Virus record (IMG/VR): IMGVR_UViG_3300042880_000420 | Span: 1-64,000 of that record | DNA: 64,000 bases | Strand: one strand, 5' to 3' | Source of the DNA: a virus | Shown: positions 8,026 through 15,119 of the stretch, piece after piece | Layout of the letters: every line of letters begins with the position of its first letter | How positions within the stretch are numbered: the first letter of the stretch is position 1 | Position numbers and translations under genes: made by a program | The notes under the pieces: model-generated | Told to the model about the DNA's origin: nothing | Database searches by the model: none | What the model saw: only the letters and a program-made list of their open reading frames with translations

Positions 8026-8289
8026 ACGCTTTAATATTTTTACAAATTTACTTAATACACTTGCAATTCTAGCTATAAACCTCGCTATCTTCCCTCCTTT
8101 GGTACTTGCCTTAGTTTCGGTGTATTCGTCTAAGGCTACTTGTAAAGCTTTGATGATAAACTCTTTTTTATTAGGTGCATCGTTTAGTATCGAATGCGAC
8201 CATGCGTTATTAAAATAGTTTTTATTTTGTGGAAGTTGGTTAAGGATATGCTTAATATCATCATCCGTTTTGAGTTGCATGTATGTCAT
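8008..8289 (-). CDS. Hypothetical protein with basic tail (93 aa)
   Basis: A 93-residue protein with a helical body and a strongly basic C terminus (K-I-L-K-R-K-K-G-G-K). Its reality is supported by the strong promoter at 8311-8341 with a 19-nt spacer, 21 nt upstream of the ATG. The final codons lie inside the terminator hairpin. A basic tail may bind nucleic acid or membranes. Family not recognised. Confidence 0.75.
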   Translation of the reverse strand: MTYMQLKTDDDIKHILNQLPQNKNYFNNAWSHSILNDAPNKKEFIIKALQVALDEYTETKASTKGGKIARFIARIASVLSKFVKILKRKKGGK

Positions 8290-8310
8290 ATTATTTAGTT
8301 TTTAGTCCCA

Positions 8311-8341
8311 CAAATCTAATACGAATATTTTATATTGCAAA
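8311..8341 (-). promoter_or_regulatory. Bacteroidota-type promoter for the 93-aa gene
   Basis: On the minus strand TTTG (8341-8338), exactly 19 nt, then TAGATTTG (8318-8311). This fits the TTG-N19-TAnnTTTG consensus fully. The start would be near 8305, leaving a leader of about 16 nt to the ATG at 8289. Confidence 0.7.
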
Positions 8342-8367
8342 AAAAAACCTAACATTTAAGTTAGGTT
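8339..8367 (-). terminator. Rho-independent terminator, minus strand
   Basis: On the minus strand AACCTAAC / GTTAGGTT (8-bp perfect stem, 6-nt loop) is followed by a run of T. It ends transcription arriving from the right immediately before the promoter at 8311-8341, insulating the 93-aa gene. Confidence 0.75.
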
Positions 8368-8410
8368 GTGACTGATACACATAGTGCATCTAAACGTCAT
8401 TTTAATATAA

Positions 8411-8433
8411 TGCAAAGATAGTATATCTTTGCA
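8411..8433. promoter_or_regulatory. Palindromic promoter-like element
   Basis: TGCAAAGATA-GTA-TATCTTTGCA is a perfect 10-bp inverted repeat with a 3-nt spacer. Each arm contains TATCTTTG, the Bacteroidota -7 hexamer family, so one site presents the -7 motif to both strands. Neither side has a clean TTG at 19 nt (the plus side has TTT at 20 nt). It may be a divergent promoter pair, an operator, or both. Confidence 0.5.
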
Positions 8434-8438
8434 CCCTT

Positions 8439-8561
8439 ATGATAAGTGAACAAGAATATTTAAAAGCACTTGCTGAGAAAATACGCATTGAGAAATACCT
8501 AGAACACTTGACCGCTATAACTCGTGCGTACAATTACCAATTAGAAAGTAAGAAACCATAA
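8439..8561 (+). CDS. Very small protein (40 aa), possibly near-leaderless
   Basis: A 40-codon frame, M-I-S-E-Q-E-Y-L-K-A-L-A-E-K, ending in TAA. It is a charged amphipathic helix candidate. The ATG lies 7 nt downstream of the TATCTTTG element of the palindrome, so if that element is a promoter the mRNA is nearly leaderless. The codon pattern looks coding, but it is short enough to be chance. Confidence 0.45.
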   Translation: MISEQEYLKALAEKIRIEKYLEHLTAITRAYNYQLESKKP

Positions 8562-8763
8562 CCGAATTATAGTTCGTATTTGTTGCCAAATATGGATAAA
8601 TATCCTAATAAATACCCTAAACCCTTATTATAGTTCGGATTTCAGTTGTACGAAATATCATGCAATAAGGGTTAAAATAAGGCTTAATGATTAGTATATC
8701 ATACATTTATACCTAAAGGGTACGAAATAGGAAAATACTATCTTTTTATACCCAATTGCATAT
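8562..8763. repeat. Non-coding stretch with inverted and direct repeats
   Basis: No convincing gene here. It holds two copies of TTATAGTTCG (8567-8576 and 8628-8637), a perfect 10-bp inverted repeat AACCCTTATT / AATAAGGGTT (8620-8629 and 8664-8673) enclosing a smaller ATTTC/GAAAT repeat, two copies of TACGAAATA (8649-8657 and 8721-8729), and GGGTA/TACCC arms (8718-8722 and 8749-8753). Such clustering could be a replication origin, an operator array or RNA structure. Confidence 0.45.
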
Positions 8764-8785
8764 AAAAAAAGCTCCCAGAAGGAGC
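8764..8785 (-). terminator. Rho-independent terminator, minus strand
   Basis: On the minus strand GCTCC-TTCTG-GGAGC is followed by seven T. It lies downstream of the 59-aa gene at 8931-9110 and of the structured region at 8817-8911, and probably ends that transcript. The upstream segment CCTGCTC can also pair with GAGCAGG further 5', overlapping the terminator stem. Confidence 0.7.
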
Positions 8786-8816
8786 AGGTCTATACTACGG
8801 AGAATATAGGGTTGTC

Positions 8817-8911
8817 AAAAAAACTAATGTAGCATCAGCACTCCTGCTCTGAACTATTTTATTTTTAACGTGTAGTTCTAGTACTACATTGCAGTTTTTC
8901 ACATTAGCCAA
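8817..8911 (-). ncRNA. Candidate structured small RNA
   Basis: Read on the minus strand, CTAATGT (8907-8901) pairs with ACATTAG (8830-8824) to close a domain holding the hairpin TGTAGT/ACTACA (8888-8871) and a short AGCA/TGCT hairpin, giving a three-way-junction shape, and the closing stem is directly followed by seven T (8823-8817). A promoter-like element lies just upstream (8917-8948). Alternative pairings exist, for example AATGTAG with CTACATT. No known RNA family is recognised. It may be an independent small RNA or the 3' leader of the 59-aa gene's mRNA. Confidence 0.45.
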
Positions 8912-8916
8912 TATTG

Positions 8917-8948
8917 CAAATATAAAACAACTATTCTAAATTCACCAA
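8917..8948 (-). promoter_or_regulatory. Promoter-like element upstream of the candidate small RNA
   Basis: On the minus strand TTG (8948-8946), 21 nt, then TATATTTG (8924-8917). The spacer is two nt longer than at the best sites here. A start would fall near 8911. It overlaps the last codons of the 59-aa gene. Confidence 0.45.
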
Positions 8949-9110
8949 TAATTCATCGATGTCAGCAACACATTCATAAATTAAATCCGTTGTATCGTCT
9001 TTTAAACACCGCCTAATTCTTTCTTTAATAGTGTGCAATCTTGGTAATAAATCCATTGCCGAAAGCATTAGGATAGCTTCTTTTTCATCGCATTCAATAT
9101 TTACTTTCAT
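8931..9110 (-). CDS. Small hypothetical protein (59 aa)
   Basis: A 59-codon frame, M-K-V-N-I-E-C-D-E-K-E-A-I-L-M-L-S, ending in TAG. The sequence has a mixed acidic/basic helical pattern and ends D-I-D-E-L-L-V-N-L-E, which looks like real coding. No convincing promoter was seen upstream. The 250 nt between this gene and the Ig-like gene at 9365 show no other gene or signal that I can support. Confidence 0.6.
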   Translation of the reverse strand: MKVNIECDEKEAILMLSAMDLLPRLHTIKERIRRCLKDDTTDLIYECVADIDELLVNLE

Positions 9111-9364
9111 ATTCTATTAGAAAATTTTGTTAATACTATTTTTTGCTTTTCCCTCAATTAGTTTCATTAGAATATATGTGTTAATCTTACGCACTGCCGA
9201 TGTAATCTATGATGTAAATACCCCTCAATAGACTTTGGAAAATGGATAAATACATTTTTTGCTTAACATAAATCCAAACTACTAAAACTTCTCAGCCATT
9301 CTTTAATTATTTTCCTAATTTCAGTCATTAGTAAATCAAAGTATATGTTGTATGAAATCCTATG

Positions 9365-10195
9365 TTATATCTCATTGATGTATACGCTATCACTTGTGGC
9401 ACTTGCTGAACCTGCTAATGTAGTAGCTGTAACTTCGCAAGTTATATATTTCCCTGCATCTCTTTCTATTAATGTATATGTTGATGCTGTTTCGGCTACG
9501 ATATTACTCCCATTGCGTTTCCATTGATAGCTGTATGTTATTGCGCCTACTGCACCCCATACCCCATCGTCAGTTGTTAGTACTTGACCGACTATTAGAA
9601 CTCCACTAATTGAAGGTGGTGCTTCAGATTCTGGAACTGTTGCAATTAGTATTTCATTACTCCTAGCAGGTAAACTAGCGCCATCTGAATCTATTGCAAT
9701 TACTTCACAAGTTAAATTAGTATCAACGTCATCAATAGCTATTTTGTACACATCATAAATTTCACCGTCTATCTTAATGCCATCTCTATACCATTGATAC
9801 TCATAGCTTATTATTCCTGTATCGCTAGTCCATGTTCCGTTCTCTTTTACACCTCCAACAGCACCTATTAATATTTCTCCATCTACAATTATCGTAGGTG
9901 GTACTACATTTACTGGTACGTTACCATCATTAGAAATAGTTACCTGGTTCCAGGTTACTCCATTAAAAGAATAAAGTTTTCTTGTAGATGTATCTATTCC
10001 TAATTTATTAATGGTAATACCGCTAGTTGGAAATAAAGCAACATTACTACCAATATATAATGAAGAATTACTCAAAGCTGTAAGCTCTGCTTGCAAATCA
10101 AAAATAAGTTGATCAAGCATATTAATAACTTGATTTACATTATTAGATGTTGCAAAATAAGGAACTCCTTTTATATGCTTTGATTGATAGTTCAT
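9365..10195 (-). CDS. Ig-like-domain virion or surface protein
   Basis: A 276-residue protein with a helical N-terminal anchor (Q-V-I-N-M-L-D-Q-L-I-F-D-L-Q) and two tandem Ig-like beta-sandwich repeats (about 100-190 and 190-276). Each has the S-Y-x-Y-Q-W-x-R-x-G strand and a late T-C-E-V-x-A strand, typical of Ig-like domains decorating phage capsids, tails and fibres, where they may bind surface carbohydrates. Its ATG abuts the stop of the endolysin gene (10195), so the two are coupled. The exact location on the particle is unknown. Confidence 0.8.
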   Translation of the reverse strand: MNYQSKHIKGVPYFATSNNVNQVINMLDQLIFDLQAELTALSNSSLYIGSNVALFPTSGITINKLGIDTSTRKLYSFNGVTWNQVTISNDGNVPVNVVPPTIIVDGEILIGAVGGVKENGTWTSDTGIISYEYQWYRDGIKIDGEIYDVYKIAIDDVDTNLTCEVIAIDSDGASLPARSNEILIATVPESEAPPSISGVLIVGQVLTTDDGVWGAVGAITYSYQWKRNGSNIVAETASTYTLIERDAGKYITCEVTATTLAGSASATSDSVYINEI

Positions 10196-11016
10196 TAATG
10201 AAGAAGTTTATAATATTGTTTAAAATGACGTATTCTATCATTAATTCCTATTACCCCGCCATTTACTCTTTTAGTAACTTTAGTAACAACATCATCTGAT
10301 GCACCTAAGTCACAAATAGACCAAAGTTTATTAGAATCAAAGAAGAATGCTGCTGAAGCTAAAGGATATTTAGTTGCTACTAAATCTGGATTTGCAAGTA
10401 TGTTATCTTCTACTGTTGCATCAAATAATGTATAATTTGATTTACCGGTTAATTGGATATATCCTCTACCTCTATGTTTCCAACCATCACCTGATGATTC
10501 AGGACCATTACCCATTCTAGAAGCATATACTTTATTTGCAATTTTTTCAGGTTGACGTGCAAATGCAGCAGCTGTAGTAGAATTAAAATATTTACCAAAT
10601 ATTTTAACTAAACCATCAGCTGAATAGTTTAAGTTTTCAGATACAGCTTTAAATCCAGCTGATTCATGTCCACATTGTGCTAAAAAATGAGCAAGTCTTA
10701 AAGGATTAGTTATATTAAATTTAGCAGCAGTATCAGGTATTTGTGCAATTACTGCATCAGGAATATGTCCTTTTAAATTAGCTAACTTAAAACTAGAAAC
10801 AGGTATTACAATTGAAGCTGCAACTGGTGCAGGTGTTCCAAACATTTTAGACCATGTAACATCACCTACTATACCATCAGCAGTTAATCCATTAGCAGCT
10901 TGCCATTCTTTTACTTTAGCTTCTGTACCATTGCCAAATATACCGTCAGCAGCTAAACCTAATTTTGTTTGAAGTTGTTTAACTTCTTCTCCTTTTGATC
11001 CGTTTTTTAATAACAT
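10195..11016 (-). CDS. Endolysin: peptidoglycan-binding domain plus GH19 lysozyme/chitinase-like domain
   Basis: Cleaves cell-wall peptidoglycan at the end of infection. Residues 1-60 form a PG_binding_1 domain (G-S-K-G-E-E-V-K-Q-L-Q and a D-G-I-F-G-N-G-T motif). After a short linker comes a GH19-like domain with H-F-L-A-Q-C-G-H-E-S-A-G-F, where Glu118 is the likely general acid, then R-G-R-G-Y-I-Q-L-T-G-K-S-N-Y, a hallmark of this family. There is no signal peptide, so release depends on a holin, and a holin-like gene lies upstream at 11973. Confidence 0.93.
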   Translation of the reverse strand: MLLKNGSKGEEVKQLQTKLGLAADGIFGNGTEAKVKEWQAANGLTADGIVGDVTWSKMFGTPAPVAASIVIPVSSFKLANLKGHIPDAVIAQIPDTAAKFNITNPLRLAHFLAQCGHESAGFKAVSENLNYSADGLVKIFGKYFNSTTAAAFARQPEKIANKVYASRMGNGPESSGDGWKHRGRGYIQLTGKSNYTLFDATVEDNILANPDLVATKYPLASAAFFFDSNKLWSICDLGASDDVVTKVTKRVNGGVIGINDRIRHFKQYYKLLH

Positions 11017-11018
11017 AA

Positions 11019-11435
11019 TTAATTGTATCTATTTTTTCTAATCTTTTTTAATTCTTTGTATTTTCTTCTAAAAGTTCTGTAATTACAGGTATCTAGAAAC
11101 ATAGCAGTTTTATTAGTTTCTTCAAACCATTTAGATAAACCACGGTTAATATTATAACATTCTTTTAGTCTGCCTTCATAATATGCTTTACACATACCTA
11201 CAGCTGTATCCTCTTGAATAACTACAACAGTATCTACTATTACAGGTTTTAATAATTCTTTTTTTTGAGAATCTATTATAGTAATAAATTTAACAAATTT
11301 ATTGTTAATATCATCTGCTTGTGTTTTAGTAAGCATTACAATTTGTTGACCGTCAATAACTTTAGTCTTGGGATATTGGCAATAACTTAAATTGCTCAAC
11401 AGTATCAGGCATACTAATGTTAGAAATGCTTTCAT
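11019..11435 (-). CDS. Candidate outer spanin or exported protein, overlapping the next gene
   Basis: I start this protein at the ATG at 11435, giving about 138 residues with a signal peptide M-K-A-F-L-T-L-V-C-L-I-L-L-S-N-L-S-Y-C, whose final Cys may be a lipid-attachment site. The longer frame from 11543 adds an implausible N terminus ahead of the signal. The gene starts 74 nt inside the end of the 110-aa membrane protein gene in another frame, a layout like Rz/Rz1. It lies next to the endolysin. Spanin function is an inference from layout only. Confidence 0.6.
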   Translation of the reverse strand: MKAFLTLVCLILLSNLSYCQYPKTKVIDGQQIVMLTKTQADDINNKFVKFITIIDSQKKELLKPVIVDTVVVIQEDTAVGMCKAYYEGRLKECYNINRGLSKWFEETNKTAMFLDTCNYRTFRRKYKELKKIRKNRYN

Positions 11436-11694
11436 GTAATTGTTGATTTTCTTTTTTAAGAATGGTAACAACACTGGAGAGACTGTCAACAGCTTTTTCA
11501 GCATTTTTAAGGGTACTAATTCTTTTTGTAATTGTTTTTTCATTTTTTTCTGTTGTTATTTTTACTAAACTATCAATATTTATAGTTTTAAATGATTTAG
11601 CTTTTTTAGTTGAAGGGTTTTGACCTATTGCAGTAGTAATAGCAATAAACAATATTATTATACTAACAACTAGTATTATTTTATTTTGTAGCAT
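11362..11694 (-). CDS. Candidate inner spanin (membrane anchor plus coiled coil)
   Basis: A 110-residue protein with one N-terminal membrane segment (I-I-L-V-V-S-I-I-I-L-F-I-A) followed by a helix-rich periplasmic part with heptad-like spacing (V-D-S-L-S-S-V-V-T-I-L-K-K-E-N-Q-Q-L-H). This is the shape of an inner-membrane spanin. Its end overlaps the start of the neighbouring lipoprotein-like gene in another frame. Alternative: a general lysis-cassette membrane protein. Confidence 0.6.
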   Translation of the reverse strand: MLQNKIILVVSIIILFIAITTAIGQNPSTKKAKSFKTINIDSLVKITTEKNEKTITKRISTLKNAEKAVDSLSSVVTILKKENQQLHESISNISMPDTVEQFKLLPISQD

Positions 11695-11989
11695 TGATTA
11701 TAGCATGTTGGGTTATTAAATTTATTATAATAGAATCTTTAGAATCTATTTTTTTTTCTAATTTTACAGTAGTTTCTATACAATTGTCAATTCCTTTAAC
11801 TTCTGCTTTTTCTTTATCTTTATATATGTAAACTATACCAATAATACATAAAAAAGCTACAGCAGCTACAGGGTATTTTCTAAATTGATTAAAACTAACA
11901 GGAAGTTTTACAGCATCTTTAGCTGATTCAACTGTTTCTTTAACAGTACTTTTAGGTTTCACCGGGGTTTTTCTAGATTGTGTTGCCAT
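11681..11989 (-). CDS. Small membrane protein of the lysis cassette (102 aa)
   Basis: A 102-residue protein with a basic N terminus, a single membrane segment (P-V-A-A-V-A-F-L-C-I-I-G-I-V-Y-I-Y) around residues 40-57, and a helical C-terminal part. It overlaps its neighbours by 14 and 17 nt. It might be a holin, antiholin or regulator of the adjacent holin-like protein. Family not recognised. Confidence 0.6.
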   Translation of the reverse strand: MATQSRKTPVKPKSTVKETVESAKDAVKLPVSFNQFRKYPVAAVAFLCIIGIVYIYKDKEKAEVKGIDNCIETTVKLEKKIDSKDSIIINLITQHAIINATK

Positions 11990-12236
11990 TATTTTCAGTT
12001 GTATTGTTTGATTTTTTAGTAAATTTATCTATTGTATCAGCACCCATGCCAATAGCAGTGATAACTAAAACAGCATTAACTAATGATTCTGCTGGTTCAA
12101 AATCTTTATGTGAATAACTATTTAATGTCATAGTTAAACATAAAAATAATGTTCCAATAAATGCTACTACAGGTTTAACTGATGTAGATCCTCTTTCATC
12201 TTTGAATAAATCAACTATCCATTGTTTAAAATTCAT
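11973..12236 (-). CDS. Holin-like protein
   Basis: An 87-residue protein with two hydrophobic segments (V-V-A-F-I-G-T-L-F-L-C-L-T-M-T-L and L-V-N-A-V-L-V-I-T-A-I-G-M-G-A), a charged N terminus F-K-D-E-R-G-S-T-S-V-K and a polar C terminus. Length and two-segment layout fit class II holins that release the endolysin. Its position in the lysis cassette beside the GH19 endolysin and spanin-like genes supports this. Topology was not calculated. Confidence 0.75.
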   Translation of the reverse strand: MNFKQWIVDLFKDERGSTSVKPVVAFIGTLFLCLTMTLNSYSHKDFEPAESLVNAVLVITAIGMGADTIDKFTKKSNNTTENNGNTI

Positions 12237-12237
12237 A

Positions 12238-12798
12238 TTAGTATAATTTTTTAAATTTATTAATTACATAAAGAATAACAGATATAGCAATTATTGATAA
12301 TAATATATAAAATTTTGCTCTTTCTTTAGTTATTGTTACTTTTTTATCTTTAATATCTATTTTTAATTCTTTAATACTATCTGTTTTTTGAGTAATTTCT
12401 GTTTTTAATATAGATTCTAATTTAACATCTCTGATATAATTGTTCTTAGTAACAGTTTGAACAATGTTTTTAGTAGGAGGGCATTTTACATAAACTTTGT
12501 CATTTTTAACAGAAATGCTAGTTCCTGATGGTAAAACAGTATCTTTAGTAGTAATAGATATAGTATCTGTAATGTAGTTATTTTGAATAATAGTATCTAT
12601 TTTTACTACATCAACAATTACTGTATCATTAATGCAATAGCCTCTTTTAACTACTTCTTTTGCTACAATGTTAAATTTTTTATCATTTGTTAACACTCTT
12701 TTAACAGAATTGCAGGAAAAAGATATAGTTATAACTAATAATATAAATAAATAAACAATTAATATTTTTAAAGAATCACTCATACTCTCTTTTTTCAT
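12238..12798 (-). CDS. Candidate unimolecular spanin (lipobox plus C-terminal membrane segment)
   Basis: A 186-residue protein with an N-terminal hydrophobic signal ending I-S-F-S-C-N, a plausible Bacteroidota-type lipoprotein site, then a long beta-strand-rich region (I-V-D-V-V-K-I-D-T-I-I and similar), a helical stretch, and a C-terminal membrane segment (F-Y-I-L-L-S-I-I-A-I-S-V-I-L-Y-V-I). An outer-membrane lipid anchor at one end and an inner-membrane anchor at the other is the defining plan of u-spanins such as T1 gp11. It sits in the lysis cassette. Experimental support is absent. Confidence 0.6.
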   Translation of the reverse strand: MKKESMSDSLKILIVYLFILLVITISFSCNSVKRVLTNDKKFNIVAKEVVKRGYCINDTVIVDVVKIDTIIQNNYITDTISITTKDTVLPSGTSISVKNDKVYVKCPPTKNIVQTVTKNNYIRDVKLESILKTEITQKTDSIKELKIDIKDKKVTITKERAKFYILLSIIAISVILYVINKFKKLY

Positions 12799-13090
12799 TT
12801 TTATTATCTTGTATTAATGCAGCATAAACCTTATTAAAAGTATCTGGAACATATGGTCTGTCATTGTTACTTTTATTATATGCAAAAACTTTATTGTTTA
12901 AATTTTCTACTTGAGATTTTAAATTAATAATTTCTACATGGTCAGCAGCTGTTTGCGCTAACAGACTTTTAACATCTGATTTAATTTCTTTAATATCATC
13001 ATAAAGAATTATTGCTAAAAAACTCATAATTGACGGAAATAACCATGTCTTAACTGTACTAAGAATAGATTTTTCATTAGGTGTTATCAT
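12776..13090 (-). CDS. Membrane-anchored coiled-coil protein (104 aa)
   Basis: A 104-residue protein and the first gene of the minus-strand lysis operon. One membrane segment near the N terminus (W-L-F-P-S-I-M-S-F-L-A-I-I-L-Y) is followed by a coiled coil (I-K-E-I-K-S-D-V-K-S-L-L and V-E-I-I-N-L-K-S-Q-V-E-N-L). It overlaps the next gene by 23 nt. It may be a spanin subunit or a lysis regulator. No family recognised. Confidence 0.6.
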   Translation of the reverse strand: MITPNEKSILSTVKTWLFPSIMSFLAIILYDDIKEIKSDVKSLLAQTAADHVEIINLKSQVENLNNKVFAYNKSNNDRPYVPDTFNKVYAALIQDNKNEKREYE

Positions 13091-13254
13091 CTATAAATAT
13101 ATTTGCAGAATTAAATAAATAAAGGAATATACTATTAATATACAAAATAATCATCACAAATAAGACTATGTAATACAATTTTTTAATCCAAAAAAGAAGA
13201 ACTATTAAAAATATTTAAAATAACCTACCAAATGTTAAAATATATAAAAATAAA
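13091..13254. promoter_or_regulatory. Divergent intergenic region between lysis and replication operons
   Basis: This 164-nt gap drives leftward and rightward operons. A plus-strand TATATTTG occurs at 13098-13105, but its -33 partner is weak (TTA at 18 nt). No good minus-strand match to TAnnTTTG is visible. Phage-specific promoters, read by the virion RNA polymerase, may lie here and would not show the host consensus. Confidence 0.4.
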
Positions 13255-13641
13255 ATGAATAAACTACTATCCCTTAATGAATTAGAATTAATTATAAACA
13301 TGCATATTCCTGATGAAATATTTGATAAATACAGCAATATTAGGGTAAAATGCAGAAAAAGAGAATTGATAGATCTTAGATTTATATTTTTTCATATTGC
13401 TAAAAAATCAGGTTATACATCTATAACAATTGGTAAGTATTTTAAAAAAGACCACTCTACAATACTAAACGGATGGAAAAAGTTTGACAGATATATAAAT
13501 ACAGATGAAGAATTTACTAATAAATATAAAGTTATTATATCATATATAAATAAATATTACGAGAATGGAATTAGAGTATTATACGAACCTATTAAAAAAC
13601 CAGTTGACTCCAAATCAACATTACATCCTCTTTTGTTGTAA
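13255..13641 (+). CDS. DnaA domain IV-like DNA-binding protein
   Basis: A 128-residue protein whose centre (about 36-85) matches the C-terminal DNA-binding domain of DnaA: a helix R-E-L-I-D-L-R-F-I-F-F-H-I-A, then S-I-T-I-G-K-Y-F, then the signature K-K-D-H-S-T-I-L at residues 64-71, which corresponds to the D-H-T/S-T-V/I motif that reads the DnaA box. The ATPase domain is absent. It heads the replication operon, so it probably marks an origin or blocks host DnaA. The next gene overlaps by 77 nt. Confidence 0.75.
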   Translation: MNKLLSLNELELIINMHIPDEIFDKYSNIRVKCRKRELIDLRFIFFHIAKKSGYTSITIGKYFKKDHSTILNGWKKFDRYINTDEEFTNKYKVIISYINKYYENGIRVLYEPIKKPVDSKSTLHPLLL

Positions 13642-14134
13642 GAATAATATAAAAATAGGAATATTATATAACACCAAACATGAAGTGTTATTATTACAAA
13701 AATCAGGATTTTTAAATGAAAGTTTTAAAATTACAGACAAAGCTGAAGTTGCTCTTGATAATCTTAGCACAATATTTAGGAAAAAAAAATCTACGGCATT
13801 AGAAAGTTTAATGGGACCTGATTTTCTTACATATATAGCTGAATTTAGAGAATATTTTCCTAAAAACAAAAAAGCATCTCCATCAGAAATTAAAGCTAAA
13901 TTTTCAAAACTATTTTTAGAAAACCCTGGACTTAATTGGAATAAACTAATAAACGCAACAGCTTTGTATTTCTCAGAGACAAGAGAAGAAAGATTTATAT
14001 ATAAAGCTTCAAACTTTATTATGGTGCAAAGAAGTGGTATTAATAGTTACCCCATATTAGAATATTATGAGAGAATAGAAAATGGTGAAAATCCATCTGA
14101 CAGAACAGACGTAAATATGTATAAAATATATTAA
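13565..14134 (+). CDS. Hypothetical replication-operon protein (189 aa)
   Basis: A 189-residue protein starting within the end of the preceding gene and ending 1 nt before the helicase ATG. It starts with a helical, winged-helix-like N-terminal part (L-T-P-N-Q-H-Y-I-L-F-C-C and V-L-L-L-Q-K-S-G-F-L) and ends with a region containing F-I-Y-K-A-S-N-F-I. Between a DnaA-like protein and a DnaB-type helicase the expected roles are replication initiator or helicase loader. That is positional inference; the family is not recognised. Confidence 0.65.
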   Translation: MELEYYTNLLKNQLTPNQHYILFCCKNNIKIGILYNTKHEVLLLQKSGFLNESFKITDKAEVALDNLSTIFRKKKSTALESLMGPDFLTYIAEFREYFPKNKKASPSEIKAKFSKLFLENPGLNWNKLINATALYFSETREERFIYKASNFIMVQRSGINSYPILEYYERIENGENPSDRTDVNMYKIY

Positions 14135-14135
14135 T

Positions 14136-15119
14136 ATGAATGGACAAGAACAAATAATAAAAAAATGGAGACACGTATCAGATATAAGAGCAGAGACTCT
14201 TAATTATATCAAGAAAAGAAGAGCTGGTGTTATACGTTCTGTAAGAACACCGTGGTCTAAATTAAATAATGTTTTAATGGATGGTCTTGAGTGGGGTAGT
14301 ATTTACATTATTGGCGGTAGACCGGGTACGGGTAAAACAAGTGTAGTGAGTCAAATCACTAATATGGCACATTTTAATAATCCTGGACAAGAATTTGCTG
14401 TTTTAAATTTTCAGTTTGAAATGGGTGATAGAGTAATTGGTGCAAGAGAATTAACTAAACCTCTAAGCATGGATATGAAAAAGATATTCAGTGCTCATCC
14501 TACCGATAAACTTTCTCCCACTGAAATACAAGACATAGAAAACTATTACAATAAGAAATGTAATGATGAGATATACTATATTACAGACCCTCTTACAGCT
14601 AAAGAATTTTCAAGAGAAGTTTTAAGATTTTATGCTGCTGTACAAAAACCTATTATTGTGACTTTAGATCATTCTATTCTTGTCAAAAAAAGTATAGATG
14701 AAGTAAGTCAAATAGAAGCATTGTATAATCTTTCTAGTGAAATGGTAGGTCTTAAGAAAAAAATACCAGATAGTATGTTTATTGTTCTTTCTCAAATGAA
14801 TAGAACAATAGAAGATCACACTAGAAGACAATCTGGTACTGTAGGTAATTATCCAACATCTTCTGATTTGTTTGGAGCAGATGCATTAATGCAAAATGCA
14901 GATGCTGTAATTCTAATAAACAGACCAGATTTAATGGGTATATCCGAATATGGTCCTGAAAAAATTAAAGTTGAAGACGGTATGGTGGTATTTCATCTTA
15001 TTAAGAATAGGTTTGGTGAACAATGTATGTTGTTCTTTAAACAAGAACTTAAATATTTTGAAGTGCAAGAAGCACCAACACCAAACACAAATAAAATAAT
15101 GTTTAAAAAAATACCATAA
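14136..15119 (+). CDS. DnaB-type replicative helicase (RecA core)
   Basis: Hexameric 5'-3' helicase for phage replication. The 327-residue protein corresponds to the C-terminal RecA-like domain of DnaB: Walker A G-G-R-P-G-T-G-K-T at residues 60-68, Walker B T-L-D-H-S, the motif L-S-Q-M-N-R and the S-D-L-F-G-A-D-A-L-M-Q-N-A-D loop with the A-D-x-V-I motif. The usual DnaB N-terminal primase-binding domain is missing or reduced, as in many phage helicases. It is flanked by a putative initiator and by further replication genes. Confidence 0.88.
   Translation: MNGQEQIIKKWRHVSDIRAETLNYIKKRRAGVIRSVRTPWSKLNNVLMDGLEWGSIYIIGGRPGTGKTSVVSQITNMAHFNNPGQEFAVLNFQFEMGDRVIGARELTKPLSMDMKKIFSAHPTDKLSPTEIQDIENYYNKKCNDEIYYITDPLTAKEFSREVLRFYAAVQKPIIVTLDHSILVKKSIDEVSQIEALYNLSSEMVGLKKKIPDSMFIVLSQMNRTIEDHTRRQSGTVGNYPTSSDLFGADALMQNADAVILINRPDLMGISEYGPEKIKVEDGMVVFHLIKNRFGEQCMLFFKQELKYFEVQEAPTPNTNKIMFKKIP

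Noticed and set aside
7976-8218. Plus-strand 80-aa frame across the terminator
   Set aside because: It overlaps the terminator hairpin and mirrors the minus-strand 93-aa gene that has a proper promoter.
9345-9527. Plus-strand 60-aa hydrophobic frame
   Set aside because: It is a reverse-strand shadow of the Ig-like gene at 9365-10195.
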